From assembly GCA_035285585.1 (NCBI GenBank), contig JAYKGU010000107.1, positions 1 to 64,000 on the forward strand: a stretch of DNA of 64,000 bases, given 5' to 3'. Position numbers and translations under genes: made by a program. Positions 25,008 through 33,615 of this stretch are shown here, one piece after another. The notes under the pieces are model-generated. The model was given only the letters and a program-made list of their open reading frames with translations, searched no databases and was not told the origin of the DNA. Positions within the stretch are counted from its first letter, which is position 1; each line of letters begins with the position of its first letter. Source of the stretch: JAYKGU01 sp035285585. Its GTDB lineage: Bacteria > Cyanobacteriota > Cyanobacteriia > CAKZMO01.

Positions 25008-25742
25008 TCACCGGTTCAGGTGGCGGGTGCCCAGATACAGTTCCCCGACTTTAGGATCATTGAGCAGGGAGGGGCCGGGGCCTTCGAAGCGATCGCGCCC
25101 CGTATCCAGCACGTATCCCCGGTCGGCAATGGCCAGGGCACGACGGGCATTTTGCTCCACCAGCACAATGGCGGTGCCAGCCTCGTGGATGCGCTGAATC
25201 TGCTCCAGGGTGCTGTTGACCAGCACAGGAGACAGGGCCGCCGAGGGTTCGTCCAGCAGCAGCAAATCAGGCTTGAGCATGAGGGCACGGCCCATGGCCA
25301 GCATCTGCCGCTCTCCACCAGAGAGGGTACCAGCCGCCTGTCGCCGCCGCTCTGCCAGAACGGGAAACATGTCGAAAATCTGCTGCTTCAGGGGCTTCAG
25401 GGGGGAGGATTCAATGAATGCCCCCATCTCCAGATTCTCTTCAACGCTGAGGGAGGAAAAAACATTGGCGATCTGGGGAACGTAGCACATCCCCCGCTGC
25501 ACAATCTGGTTGGGACGCAGACCGGCAATGCTTTCCCCTTTGAACTGAATATCGCCCTGGTGGGGCGTGAGCAAACCAAAAATAGCTTTGGCCAGGGTTG
25601 ACTTGCCTGCGCCGTTGGGGCCAATCACCGCCACCAGTTCCCCAGGGTAGACGGCGAAGTTAATACCCTGGAGAATGTCAAGGCCAGGAACGTAACCGGC
25701 ATAAACCTGGTGAACGTGCAGCAGCGGCTCGGCGGTGGTCAT
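25008..25742 (-). CDS. LivF/NatE-type branched-chain or neutral amino-acid ABC transporter ATP-binding protein
   Basis: A 244-residue ATPase. Motifs: Walker A GPNGAGKST, Q-loop VPQIANVF, signature LSGGERQML, Walker B LLLLDEPSAALSP and H-switch segment LVEQNAR. The VEQNARRAL ending is typical of LivF-like subunits (NatE in cyanobacteria). The frame is open upstream to 25814, but ATG 25742 (MTTAEPLLHV) gives the normal N-terminus and the longer form would run into the ferredoxin gene. No permease or binding-protein genes are adjacent, so the partner subunits must be elsewhere, as is common for the Nat system. Confidence 0.88.
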   Translation of the reverse strand: MTTAEPLLHVHQVYAGYVPGLDILQGINFAVYPGELVAVIGPNGAGKSTLAKAIFGLLTPHQGDIQFKGESIAGLRPNQIVQRGMCYVPQIANVFSSLSVEENLEMGAFIESSPLKPLKQQIFDMFPVLAERRRQAAGTLSGGERQMLAMGRALMLKPDLLLLDEPSAALSPVLVNSTLEQIQRIHEAGTAIVLVEQNARRALAIADRGYVLDTGRDRFEGPGPSLLNDPKVGELYLGTRHLNR

Positions 25743-25753
25743 CGGTTGGGGTA

Positions 25754-25978
25754 CTAGGGCGTTTTTTGTAGGTCTGGGCGTTCTTCGGGAACGATCGCCC
25801 CTTCTACTGGGCAAACCTGGAGACAGATGCCGCAGTCAATGCAGGTGGCAAAATCGATCCAGTACCAGTCGGTTCCTTTCGCGTTTTTGCCGAGGCCTTC
25901 ATGGATACAGGCAACCGGGCAGGCGTCCACGCAGTCGGCAACGCCTTCGCAGGTATTCGTGACAATGGTGTGGGGCAC
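25754..25978 (-). CDS. Bacterial-type 2[4Fe-4S]/7Fe ferredoxin
   Basis: A 74-residue electron carrier with two cysteine clusters: C-x5-C-x3-CP-x2-C (CEGVADCVDACPVAC) and C-x2-C-x2-C-x3-CP (CIDCGICLQVCP). The sequence, including GTDWYWIDFATC and the PEERPDLQKTP tail, is the widespread cyanobacterial bacterial-type ferredoxin. First-cluster spacing differs from classical 8Fe ferredoxins, so whether it holds one 3Fe-4S or two 4Fe-4S centres is open. The start is GTG 25978. Its redox partner is unknown. It lies between leuB and the LivF gene on the minus strand. Confidence 0.92.
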   Translation of the reverse strand: MPHTIVTNTCEGVADCVDACPVACIHEGLGKNAKGTDWYWIDFATCIDCGICLQVCPVEGAIVPEERPDLQKTP

Positions 25979-26040
25979 GGGTCTGACTCTGAAATTTCTT
26001 GACGACAGGCAAAGTTGAAGAAACGTTAAGCGTTCCCCCT

Positions 26041-27141
26041 CTAGACTAGCAGGTTCGACTTCCCTAAGGCGTTCAGCAGAGACTCGCCCATGGCTTTGCA
26101 GCCCAGCAGGTTCATACCGGGGGACATGATATCGCCTGTGCGATCGCCCTGATTCAGCACCGCTTCTACGGCAGCCTCAATGCGATCGGCAGCTTCTGGC
26201 TCGTCCAGACCATAGCGCAGCATCATGGCCGCACTGAGCACCTGGGCGATGGGGTTGGCCTTGTCCTGGCCCGCAATGTCAGGGGCCGAACCGTGAACCG
26301 GCTCAAACACCCCCGGCCCATCTGCCCCCAGGCTAGCCGAGGGCAGCATTCCAATACTGCCCGTAAGCATGGCGGCGGCGTCCGAGAGAATATCGCCAAA
26401 CAGGTTGCCCGTAACGATGGTGTCAAACTGCTTGGGGTAGCGCACCAACTGCATGGCGGCATTGTCTACATAGAGGTGGGACAGCTCCACATCGGGGTAA
26501 TCCGCGGCGAGGTGGGTGATGCGATCGCGCCAGAGCTGAGACACATCCAGCACATTGGCTTTATCAACGGAGCAGAGCTGGCGGCGGCGCTTTTGGGCGG
26601 TTTCAAAGGCCACCCGGCCAATGCGGTCAATTTCAGTAGCGGTGTAGGCCATTGTGTTGACCCCCCGCTGTTCGCCGGTTTCAGTGGTGAAAATGCCTTT
26701 GGGCTGGCCAAAGTAAATGCCCCCTGTGAGTTCTCGCACCACCATGATGTCGACCCCTTCTACGATCTCGCGCTTGAGGGTGGAGGCGTCGATGAGCTGG
26801 GGCAGAATTTTGGCAGGACGGAGGTTGGCAAAGAGCTGGAGGCCCGCCCGCAGACCCAGCAGCCCCCGCTCAGGCCGCAGGTGGTTGGGCAAACTGTCCC
26901 ACTTGGGGCCACCGATGGCCGCCAGCAAGACAGCATCACTGGCGCGGCACTGGGCCAGGGTTTCGTCGGGGAGGGGATCACCCGTGGCGTCGATGGCCGA
27001 GCCGCCGATGGGGGCCGTTGGAAACTCGAACTGGAGGTCGAGCTGCCGCCCAACTTCCTGAAGGATGTCGACAGCCACCGCCATAATTTCGGGGCCAATG
27101 CCGTCACCGGGTAAAAGCGTAATGCGATAGGGCTTCGCCAT
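26041..27141 (-). CDS. leuB: 3-isopropylmalate dehydrogenase
   Basis: A 366-residue NAD-dependent oxidative decarboxylase of leucine biosynthesis, converting 3-isopropylmalate to 2-oxoisocaproate. Signatures: LLPGDGIGPEIM at the N-terminus, VRELTGGIYFG, DKANVLDVSQLWR, and NLFGDILSDAAAMLTGSIGMLPSAS with catalytic Asp and metal ligands. Length and start (ATG 27141) are normal. The upstream region was checked for a Leu-codon leader and none was seen. No other leu genes are adjacent, as is usual in cyanobacteria. Confidence 0.96.
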   Translation of the reverse strand: MAKPYRITLLPGDGIGPEIMAVAVDILQEVGRQLDLQFEFPTAPIGGSAIDATGDPLPDETLAQCRASDAVLLAAIGGPKWDSLPNHLRPERGLLGLRAGLQLFANLRPAKILPQLIDASTLKREIVEGVDIMVVRELTGGIYFGQPKGIFTTETGEQRGVNTMAYTATEIDRIGRVAFETAQKRRRQLCSVDKANVLDVSQLWRDRITHLAADYPDVELSHLYVDNAAMQLVRYPKQFDTIVTGNLFGDILSDAAAMLTGSIGMLPSASLGADGPGVFEPVHGSAPDIAGQDKANPIAQVLSAAMMLRYGLDEPEAADRIEAAVEAVLNQGDRTGDIMSPGMNLLGCKAMGESLLNALGKSNLLV

Positions 27142-27279
27142 GCGGGTCTATGAAATGAACGGTTGAGATCAGGGACGGAGGAAATAAAGGAGGCTGGAAG
27201 CCCATTACCCCTCCAGGGTTGTGTATTGTATCTCAAAACGCGACCCCGCTGGCGGTTGGGGGGGCGATCGCCCGTCGTC

Positions 27280-27369
27280 TAAGTAGGTCAGCACAATGAA
27301 ATTCTTGTTAGAAACACTGGGGGAGCGCCCCGGTTTTCTAACCTTCGTTTTTCAATGCAGTTCTACTTA
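27280..27369. repeat. Family C palindromic element, copy 2 (inverted)
   Basis: Starts TAAGTAGGTCAGCACAATG, contains CTGGGGGAGCGCCCCGG, and ends GCAGTTCTACTTA. It is the inverted counterpart of the copy at 22685-22789. The two flank the moeB-to-leuB block. Confidence 0.72.
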
Positions 27370-27398
27370 CTATTTATTTTGTGAGTAGAAATTAAACT

Positions 27399-27734
27399 CT
27401 ATAATCGATCCAGGGGAGATTCTTTCTGCATGAATTCGATGCGCGGCAGGAGCGGATCCCGTACCATGCCCACCCCGGCAAACCCCCAGCGCTGCATCAG
27501 CCCAGAAAGCTGAGTACCAGTGGCCGACTCGACCGCAAACTGATGGGCCAGGTCGCGGCCATGGGTATTGAGATAGCTCAGGGCATCAGCGTGGTCTGTA
27601 AACAGCAGCAAAAACGCGGAATTTTGGGCTGGAGGAGGGTGATCTGGGCTGGTAGGTGTCGGCGGATGGGGATGGGCGACAAGATGACGGCCATCCTGGC
27701 GCGACCGAATCAGGTAGTAAATTTGGGAGAGCAT
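27399..27734 (-). CDS. Conserved cyanobacterial hypothetical protein
   Basis: A 111-residue soluble protein of unknown function. The N-terminus SQIYYLIRSRQDGRHLVAH and the C-terminus MQRWGFAGVGMVRDPLLPRIEF look like a conserved small cyanobacterial family, interrupted by a Pro-rich stretch (PHPPTPTSPDHPPP) at about residues 22-36. No motif, signal or membrane segment. It lies alone between leuB and hetR, with a family C element upstream of leuB and a family B element on its other side. Confidence 0.65.
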   Translation of the reverse strand: MLSQIYYLIRSRQDGRHLVAHPHPPTPTSPDHPPPAQNSAFLLLFTDHADALSYLNTHGRDLAHQFAVESATGTQLSGLMQRWGFAGVGMVRDPLLPRIEFMQKESPLDRL

Positions 27735-27804
27735 GACTGTGCCAAAAAACCGACCGGGAAAACCCGTTCACCTATCTTAGACGAATCATTTGTACCCAAC
27801 GGCC

Positions 27805-27887
27805 GGGTTCCCGCTTTAAGTGGGACAAAATTAACGGGACAGTGGGGCGCAGTGCGCCCCACTGTCCCACCTTAAGTTGACACCCCC
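27805..27887. repeat. Family B palindromic element, well-preserved copy
   Basis: GGGTTCCCGCTTTAAGTGGG at the left, GGGACAGTGGGGCGC mirrored by GCGCCCCACTGTCCC in the centre, and CCTTAAGTTGACACCCCC at the right. About 83 bases, almost entirely foldable into one hairpin. Nearly identical to the copy at 58758. Confidence 0.85.
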
Positions 27888-27892
27888 CAACG

Positions 27893-28000
27893 GCCCTTCA
27901 AGACGCTTTAAGGAGAATAGGACTGACGCACTGCGTGCGGCGTCCTGGAGTTCTGGGTAGTTTTGTGAGCGCGCAGCACCCATCAAGATCACCAAACTGC
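27893..28000. repeat. Family E dispersed repeat, copy 1
   Basis: Carries TAGGACTGACGCACTGCGTG, then CGGCGTCCTGGAGTTCTG and GTTTTGTGAGCGCG. An inverted relative lies at about 51475-51605 upstream of the NRPS gene. Confidence 0.6.
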
Positions 28001-28177
28001 GCAAGTCCGAAAAGAGTTTAATTGATTTTGCTGAAATAACTCGTGCTGATTGTATCAATCTGATCTAAGCTAGTGGTACCAAAAGTGGGCTTGACGCGAA
28101 TTCTGGCGTTTTCCAGAAGTTTGGCGCTGCGGTTCCACGATTTTGTAGTTTTTACGCCTCACACCCTTAGTTTCAGT

Positions 28178-29077
28178 ATGAAAAGTGACACCGATCTGAT
28201 CAAAAATCTCAGTCCCAGTGCGATGGATCAGATCATGTTATACCTGGCGTTCAGCGCGATGCGCACCAGTGGCCACCGGCACGGGGCATTTCTCGATGCC
28301 GCTGCCACCGCTGCCAAGTGTGCCATCTACATGACCTACCTGGAGCAGGGGCAAAACCTGCGGATGACCGGGCACCTGCACCACATTGAACCCAAACGGG
28401 TCAAGGTCATTGTGGAGGAGGTGCGTCAGGCTTTAACTGAGGGAAAGCTGCTCAAAATGCTGGGTTCCCAGGAGCCGCGCTATCTCATTCAGCTCCCCTA
28501 CGTCTGGATGGAGCACTATCCCTGGATGCCGGGGCGATCGCGCATTCCTGGCACGGGCCTCACCTCCGACGAAAAGCGCCAGCTTGAAGAGAAGCTGCCG
28601 CCCAACCTGCCCGATGCCCAACTGATTAACTCGTTCCAGTTTATGGAACTCATCGAATTTCTCCATGTGCGCTCCCAGGAAGACCTGCCCGATGAGCGGC
28701 AAATGCCCCTCAGTGAAGCCCTGGCTGAGCACATCAAGCGACGGCTCATCTACTCCGGCACGGTCACTCGGATTGACTCCCCCTGGGGAATGCCCTTCTA
28801 CGCCCTGACCCGATCGTCCTATTCCCCAGCCAACGACGAAGAGCGCACCTACATCATGGTGGAAGATACGGCCCGCTACTTCCGCATGATGCGCGACTGG
28901 GCCGAGCGCCAACCCCGCACTGTACGCTTTTTAGAAGAAATGGACATCCCCCCAGAGCGAGTTGATCAAGCCCTCGACGAGCTGGATGAAATCATCCGCC
29001 AGTGGGCTGACCGCTACCATGAGGCGGGTGGTGAGCCGTTTGTACTGCAAATGGTAACGGGGCCGAAGGCCGATTAG
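28178..29077 (+). CDS. hetR: HetR, master regulator of cell differentiation/patterning
   Basis: Exactly 299 residues from ATG 28178, the length of Anabaena HetR. The sequence is strongly conserved from SPSAMDQIMLYLAFSAMRTS onward, with Cys48 in AAKCAIYMTY, the DNA-binding region EPKRVKVIVEEVRQALTEGK, the flap region GTVTRIDSPWGMPFYALTR, and the C-terminal hood. HetR is a dimeric transcription factor, inhibited by RGSGR-type peptides, that drives heterocyst formation. In non-heterocystous filamentous species it has other, less defined roles. The frame is open upstream to 28073, but that part does not look like HetR. The stop codon overlaps the convergent glycerate kinase gene by four bases. 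Confidence 0.96.
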   Translation: MKSDTDLIKNLSPSAMDQIMLYLAFSAMRTSGHRHGAFLDAAATAAKCAIYMTYLEQGQNLRMTGHLHHIEPKRVKVIVEEVRQALTEGKLLKMLGSQEPRYLIQLPYVWMEHYPWMPGRSRIPGTGLTSDEKRQLEEKLPPNLPDAQLINSFQFMELIEFLHVRSQEDLPDERQMPLSEALAEHIKRRLIYSGTVTRIDSPWGMPFYALTRSSYSPANDEERTYIMVEDTARYFRMMRDWAERQPRTVRFLEEMDIPPERVDQALDELDEIIRQWADRYHEAGGEPFVLQMVTGPKAD

Positions 29078-30138
29078 GGGCGATAGATGCGACCAGGGGC
29101 GTGGTTGGCATTAATTTCTACCACCAGGTCAACCCGCTTTGAGTCGTGGCAGAGGGGCGTAATGAATAGGTCGGGGTGGAGCGATCGCCAGAAGTAGGTA
29201 ACAAACTGCTCGATCTCAGCGTCTGACATACCCGACTTCCCCTGATCTTTCATCACCTGTTCGGCCTCCCGACGCCACTGCTGGCTGAGGCGATAGTCTG
29301 CCGGATAGAGCACCATCAGCCGATCCATCTGATCCCACAGGGGCAGATAAGCCTGCAGACGCTGATTAATTTCGCGGGCAAAGGCCCGATCGGCGTCGGT
29401 GTCGATGGGGGACGGAGCCTGGTCAAACCGCTGGGGATCGATGGGGCGTGCCCCCACAAACCAGCCTTCAAACAAAACCACGCCAACGCCCTGCACCGTT
29501 TCTGGAGTGGTGCGATCGCCCGACCCCTGGTGGAGAGATTTGTCAAAACGGGGCACTTGAACAGGTTCGTTGGGGGCGGCTTGCCTGAGTTGCTGCAGAA
29601 CCGCCAGACCCAGATCCACATCGTGGGTGCCCGGTGGCCCACGCCACACAAAGCGGGGATCAACCTGCCGCAGCTTCATGCGGTCGGCATGGGTTTTGTA
29701 AAGGTCATCTATCGATAAACAGCAAACCCGAATGCCCAACCCGCTGAGGATACACGATAGAATAGCAGCAAGGGTTGTTTTTCCCGTTCCCTGACCGCCC
29801 AGGATGCCCTGAACGAGGGGCCGTCCCAGGGATTGGTGATGACTGGCTAGCTGCTGGGCAAGGGGTAGCCACAAAGACCACAGGGTCTCCATCGGGATTG
29901 CGGGCCATTGCCAAGCATCGCAACAAAGTTTTTGTAGAGACGGATACAGCGCTCTCAAGAGCTGCGATCGCCGCTCAACCGCCTCACCAACGGTTTCGGG
30001 CGTGATACCAAATGCACCACAGATATCCGGATTGGTCAACAGATCGACTTCTAGCTGCTGCCGCGATAAGTCCGGTAGTGGCTCCCCCGCCAGGCAGGGC
30101 AATAGCAGGTCATGAATGGAATGGGATTGAGTTGCCAT
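29074..30138 (-). CDS. glyK: D-glycerate 3-kinase (plant/cyanobacterial type)
   Basis: A 354-residue kinase that phosphorylates D-glycerate to 3-phosphoglycerate, the final photorespiratory step. P-loop: LGGQGTGKTTLA near residue 120; SIDDLYKTHADR follows; then RGPPGTHDVDLGL and FEGWFVGARP, all characteristic of the GLYK family related to uridine kinases. The protein is soluble and of normal length. It converges on hetR with a 4-base overlap of the two stop codons. A Ycf20-like gene lies 11 bases upstream on the same strand and may share its promoter. Confidence 0.9.
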   Translation of the reverse strand: MATQSHSIHDLLLPCLAGEPLPDLSRQQLEVDLLTNPDICGAFGITPETVGEAVERRSQLLRALYPSLQKLCCDAWQWPAIPMETLWSLWLPLAQQLASHHQSLGRPLVQGILGGQGTGKTTLAAILSCILSGLGIRVCCLSIDDLYKTHADRMKLRQVDPRFVWRGPPGTHDVDLGLAVLQQLRQAAPNEPVQVPRFDKSLHQGSGDRTTPETVQGVGVVLFEGWFVGARPIDPQRFDQAPSPIDTDADRAFAREINQRLQAYLPLWDQMDRLMVLYPADYRLSQQWRREAEQVMKDQGKSGMSDAEIEQFVTYFWRSLHPDLFITPLCHDSKRVDLVVEINANHAPGRIYRP

Positions 30139-30149
30139 TACGGTTTTGT

Positions 30150-30506
30150 CTAGCTGCCTAACTTGAATGCTTCAACGAATAACCCGTAGATCAGGCCCAG
30201 CTTGGTAGCATTTAGCATCTCCAGGATCAGCGGGCGTCGTCCCGTCACCTTACCTCGGCTGGGTTCCTGAAATCGTCCGCTATAGATTAACCAGCTACTC
30301 AACTCGATGAAAGACAGCAGAAGCAACGCAACCAGGACGTCCCAGTCGGCATTTTGCCCGGTAACGGTAGCTATCACCGTGGCAGCAAAGTTGCCAAACA
30401 ACAGACTAATGATAATCAGCGAGATGCGCCGCCAGGGGTTATTGAGCCACAGGTTAAGCCACTGCAAGGTCGCATCGAGCAGGCTGTTTAGTCGAGTATT
30501 TTGCAT
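30150..30506 (-). CDS. ycf20: Ycf20-like (DUF565) membrane protein
   Basis: A 118-residue protein with two or three hydrophobic segments and the family patterns RISLIIISLLFGNFAAT and LLSFIELSSWLIYSG followed by LNATKLGLIYGLFVEAFKLGS. Ycf20 proteins occur in cyanobacteria and plastids. Plant relatives affect thermal energy dissipation, but the molecular role is not known. It is 11 bases upstream of the glycerate kinase gene on the same strand. Confidence 0.88.
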   Translation of the reverse strand: MQNTRLNSLLDATLQWLNLWLNNPWRRISLIIISLLFGNFAATVIATVTGQNADWDVLVALLLLSFIELSSWLIYSGRFQEPSRGKVTGRRPLILEMLNATKLGLIYGLFVEAFKLGS

Positions 30507-30769
30507 GGTTCGTCCTGCTGCATTGATTTTTTCCTTTTCAGGAGGTTTGGTTGCAAGGGCTGCTGATCTGTCATCCAGCTTGCTATGGGCCGATGAAAGC
30601 TCCGGGGCGGCCTTAAAACCTGCCAGCCAAAGTATCTTATTTTAGCCAATTCATCTAGCCAATTCACCCATATCCACATGTTTTGGGGCGATCGCCATAC
30701 GCATCGCCTCCACACTTCTAGCCAAACACAGCCGCACTTGAGCAGCGTGGTGCAAACCAGGGGGAACCA

Positions 30770-31483
30770 TTGTCAGACAAAGATTTACAGCACAAGCCCA
30801 GCTCCCAACTTGGTAGCGTTGGATCCAACCCAGTTTTTTGGGGCATTCTAGGCGGTTTTTTAGGGCTTGGAGTGCTGCTCCTGCTCCTGTTTCAGTCGCT
30901 GGAAGTGGTGGTTCAGCCCCCCTCCCCCACCTCAGAGGACACCGTTTCTCTACCGCCACCGGTGGAGCCAGTCACCCCACCCCGCGACTCGGCTGAAACG
31001 CCCACCACTTCCCCTGAACCTGACACCAACTCGTCGGAGACGGCACCACCCATCGCTGCTAACCCCGACGCCACAGAGACGAGCGTTCCCGCGAATGACC
31101 AGCGGGGCACCCTGCGGGTTAGCAATCAGACCCTGCATCCCATTCGGGTGGCGTTGCTGCCCCAGTTGGGGATGGCTACTGACGAAAATGGCACCGGGGC
31201 GATCGCCTCAGACCTGGTTGGGCTGCCTTTGCCCGATGCCTATCGGGAGCCGGTTCACTGGGACTTTGCTCCCAATGAAGGGGAGGTAAGCGGTCTCATT
31301 CTCTCCCTGCCAGACGGAGGGCTGGAGGTGCAAACGGGGGACATCATCGCCGCCTTTGCCGAAGACGGATCCCGCCGCTATTGGGGGCCTTACGTGGTGG
31401 GGGTGACGCCCCTACCTACCTGGAATGGAGAAACGGCGGAGTGGGAGCTACCGTTGCGATCGCCCCAGCCCGACTCTCCCTAA
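30770..31483 (+). CDS. Hypothetical single-pass membrane protein with Pro/Thr-rich region
   Basis: A 237-residue protein of unknown function starting at TTG 30770. One membrane helix (about residues 22-43: FWGILGGFLGLGVLLLLLF) is followed by a Pro/Thr/Ser/Glu-rich disordered stretch (about 48-110). A compact C-terminal domain (about 112-230) begins RGTLRVSNQTLHPIRVALL and includes PVHWDFAPNEGEVSGLILSLPDGG-like sequence. The topology suggests a membrane-anchored extracytoplasmic domain. No catalytic motif is seen. It is not obviously in an operon with its neighbours. Confidence 0.7.
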   Translation: MSDKDLQHKPSSQLGSVGSNPVFWGILGGFLGLGVLLLLLFQSLEVVVQPPSPTSEDTVSLPPPVEPVTPPRDSAETPTTSPEPDTNSSETAPPIAANPDATETSVPANDQRGTLRVSNQTLHPIRVALLPQLGMATDENGTGAIASDLVGLPLPDAYREPVHWDFAPNEGEVSGLILSLPDGGLEVQTGDIIAAFAEDGSRRYWGPYVVGVTPLPTWNGETAEWELPLRSPQPDSP

Positions 31484-31632
31484 GGGACATGAAGTTAATA
31501 GAGCGCAATTCTTGGTTAGGGGCATGGCAATGCCCTGACGGGGGGATGATTGATTAGGTTATTTAATCTATGACCCTAACCGGGCGATTTGAAATCCTGG
31601 GGTTTGCGGGTAAAGTGGTGGATTGAAAAGCT

Positions 31633-31650
31633 GCCCTGTCTATTCAGGGC
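31633..31650 (+). promoter_or_regulatory. Small hairpin just upstream of the GT39 gene
   Basis: GCCCTG and CAGGGC form a 6-bp stem around TCTATT, ending 24 bases before the ATG at 31675. It may affect translation, or end upstream transcripts, but no U-tract follows. Confidence 0.3.
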
Positions 31651-31674
31651 CATCCGCCACCAGAGCCAATCGCC

Positions 31675-33471
31675 ATGATCCCGAATTTGCCCTCTCCACC
31701 GTCCATGCGCCCACGGGGGCTACTGCCGTTCCTGCAAAAACAGTCCCGCTGGGCCTGGATTGCCTGGATTGCCTGGGTGGGGCTGGTGGGGGCGATCGCC
31801 TTTCTCTGGCACCTGGGCAGCGTGGGACTGGTGGACGAAACCGAGCCGCTATTTGCTGAGGCAGCCCGCCAGATGACCGTCACGGGCGACTGGATCACCC
31901 CGTACTTCAATGGCGCGACCCGGTTCGACAAGCCGCCGCTCATTTACTGGCTGATGGCGATCGCCTACCACACCATCGGCGTTAACGCATGGGCTGCCCG
32001 CCTGCCCTCCGCCCTGTCGGCGATCGCCCTCACCGCCCTGGTGGGCTATACGCTCCAGCGGTTCGGTCATGCCCGATGGGAGTTGCCGTCTGCCGAAAAT
32101 AACCTGCTCCAGCGCTGGGGGGCGGCCTGGATTGGCAGTGGGGCGATCGCCCTCAACCTGCAGATGATCGTCTGGGGGCGCACCGGCGTGTCCGATATGC
32201 TGCTGACTGCCTGCATCGGCATTGCCCTTTTGACGTTCTTCTGCGGCTATGCCCAACCTGACCTCCCCAGGCGGCAGGCCCGCTGGTATCTGGCCTTTTA
32301 CCTCTTCTGTGCCCTGGCTGTCCTGGCGAAAGGCCCGGTGGGAATTGTGGTTCCAGGGGTAATCGTGGTCGGGTTCACGGCCTGGGTCGGTACCCTGGGC
32401 ACCCTTCTGCGGGAGATGCGGGTTCTCCAGGGGAGCCTGCTGTTTTTGGGGATCACGCTCCCGTGGTATCTGCTGGTGATCCAGGCCAACGGACAAGCCT
32501 ACATCGACAGCTTTTTTGGCTACCACAACGTCGAGCGATTTACCAGCGTCGTCAACAACCATGCGGGGCCGTGGTACTTCTATTTTCCGGTGGTGTTGAT
32601 GGGATTTCTGCCCTGGTCGGTGTATCTGCCCGTGGCGATCGCCCGTTTACAGGCATGGCGTTGGTCTCGATGGCAACGGCAACCGCGCGATCGCCAACTG
32701 GGACTATTTGCCACCATCTGGTTCCTGGTGATCTTCGGCTTCTTCACCGTCGCCGCCACCAAGCTGCCCAGCTACACGCTGCCCCTGCTGCCAGCGGCGG
32801 CCATTCTGGTGGCCCTGCTGTGGAGCGACCAGATGGTCTCGCCCCAGGCCGACCGAGGGTTGCAGATTAGCCACGGCTTTAACCTTCTGTTTCTGGCGAT
32901 CCTGGCAGGCGGGGTGGCCCACAGCGCCAACTGGATTGGCAACGATCCCGCCATGCCCAACTTTCCCCAGGTAATGCGGGAATCGGGGGTACTCGTCTAC
33001 GGGGGATGGGCCTGGGCGATCGCGGCCCTGCTGGGTCTGGCGCTCCTGATCCGGCGGCGGGGCCAGTGGCTGTGGAGCACCAACCTGGTGGGCTTTGTGG
33101 CGTTTCTGCTGCTGACTTTCATTCCCGCCATGGGCCTGATGGATAGCCAGCGACAGGCTCCCCTGCGGCAGCTTGCGGCGGTGATTACCGAAGTGCAACA
33201 GCCCAACGAACCCCTGGTGATGGTGGGGTTCCAGAAACCCAGCCTGGTGTTTTACGCCCAGCGTCCGGTGACCTACATTTATAGCCCAAACGAGGCGATC
33301 GCCCACCTGCGAAATTTACCCCCAGCAGCAATCCCTTCCCGTGAAGCCCTGATAGTAGGCCATGAGGATGATCTGGCCGATTTAAAGGTGCGGCCCCAGC
33401 GGATTGAGGCGATCGCCGCTGCGCCTCCCTATGCTCTAGTGCGGGTGCGGTTAGGCGCGAGAAAGCAGTAA
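31675..33471 (+). CDS. GT39/ArnT-like membrane glycosyltransferase
   Basis: A 598-residue polytopic protein of the dolichyl-phosphate-mannose/ArnT superfamily. The first periplasmic loop contains DETEPLFAEAARQM with the acidic pair typical of the active site, followed by GDWITPYFNGATRFDKPPLIYWL, a classic family segment. About 11-12 hydrophobic helices follow and a short soluble C-terminal domain ends the protein. Such enzymes transfer a sugar from a lipid-linked donor to lipid A, a protein or another acceptor on the periplasmic side. The acceptor here is unknown. ATG 31675 is used; an internal ATG about 10 codons later is also possible. Confidence 0.85.
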   Translation: MIPNLPSPPSMRPRGLLPFLQKQSRWAWIAWIAWVGLVGAIAFLWHLGSVGLVDETEPLFAEAARQMTVTGDWITPYFNGATRFDKPPLIYWLMAIAYHTIGVNAWAARLPSALSAIALTALVGYTLQRFGHARWELPSAENNLLQRWGAAWIGSGAIALNLQMIVWGRTGVSDMLLTACIGIALLTFFCGYAQPDLPRRQARWYLAFYLFCALAVLAKGPVGIVVPGVIVVGFTAWVGTLGTLLREMRVLQGSLLFLGITLPWYLLVIQANGQAYIDSFFGYHNVERFTSVVNNHAGPWYFYFPVVLMGFLPWSVYLPVAIARLQAWRWSRWQRQPRDRQLGLFATIWFLVIFGFFTVAATKLPSYTLPLLPAAAILVALLWSDQMVSPQADRGLQISHGFNLLFLAILAGGVAHSANWIGNDPAMPNFPQVMRESGVLVYGGWAWAIAALLGLALLIRRRGQWLWSTNLVGFVAFLLLTFIPAMGLMDSQRQAPLRQLAAVITEVQQPNEPLVMVGFQKPSLVFYAQRPVTYIYSPNEAIAHLRNLPPAAIPSREALIVGHEDDLADLKVRPQRIEAIAAAPPYALVRVRLGARKQ

Positions 33472-33514
33472 GTTTTGGGTTTTGAATTGAGTTGCTTATG
33501 GAAAACTGGACTCG

Positions 33515-33598
33515 ATAGGAATCCAGAATTCAGAATCCAGGAGTCAGAATTCAATAGGAATCCGGCTTCTGGTTCCTGACTCCTGAATACTATCCCTG
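33515..33598. repeat. Family D repeat (GGAGTCAGAATTC type)
   Basis: ATTCAGAATCCAGGAGTCAG is followed by the inverted set GGTTCCTGACTCCTGAATAC. The same units recur at about 50176-50250, 58850-58910 and 60137-60210, and the CTCCTGA heptamers inside pyrB are related. Confidence 0.7.
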
Positions 33599-33615
33599 GT
33601 GGGGACGGCGCTTGT

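Larger units (their letters stand above)
27735..28177 (+). promoter_or_regulatory. hetR upstream region with repeat elements
   Basis: About 440 bases. Family B (27805-27887) and family E (about 27893-28000) elements fill the middle. The final 170 bases before the hetR ATG are AT-richer and probably contain the hetR promoter and 5' UTR; no ribosome-binding site is obvious close to the ATG at 28178. I could not assign NtcA or HetR boxes here. Confidence 0.5.

Noticed and set aside
27142..27240. Leucine-codon leader peptide upstream of leuB
   Set aside because: The minus-strand region has no short ORF rich in Leu codons and no terminator-like hairpin with a U-tract.
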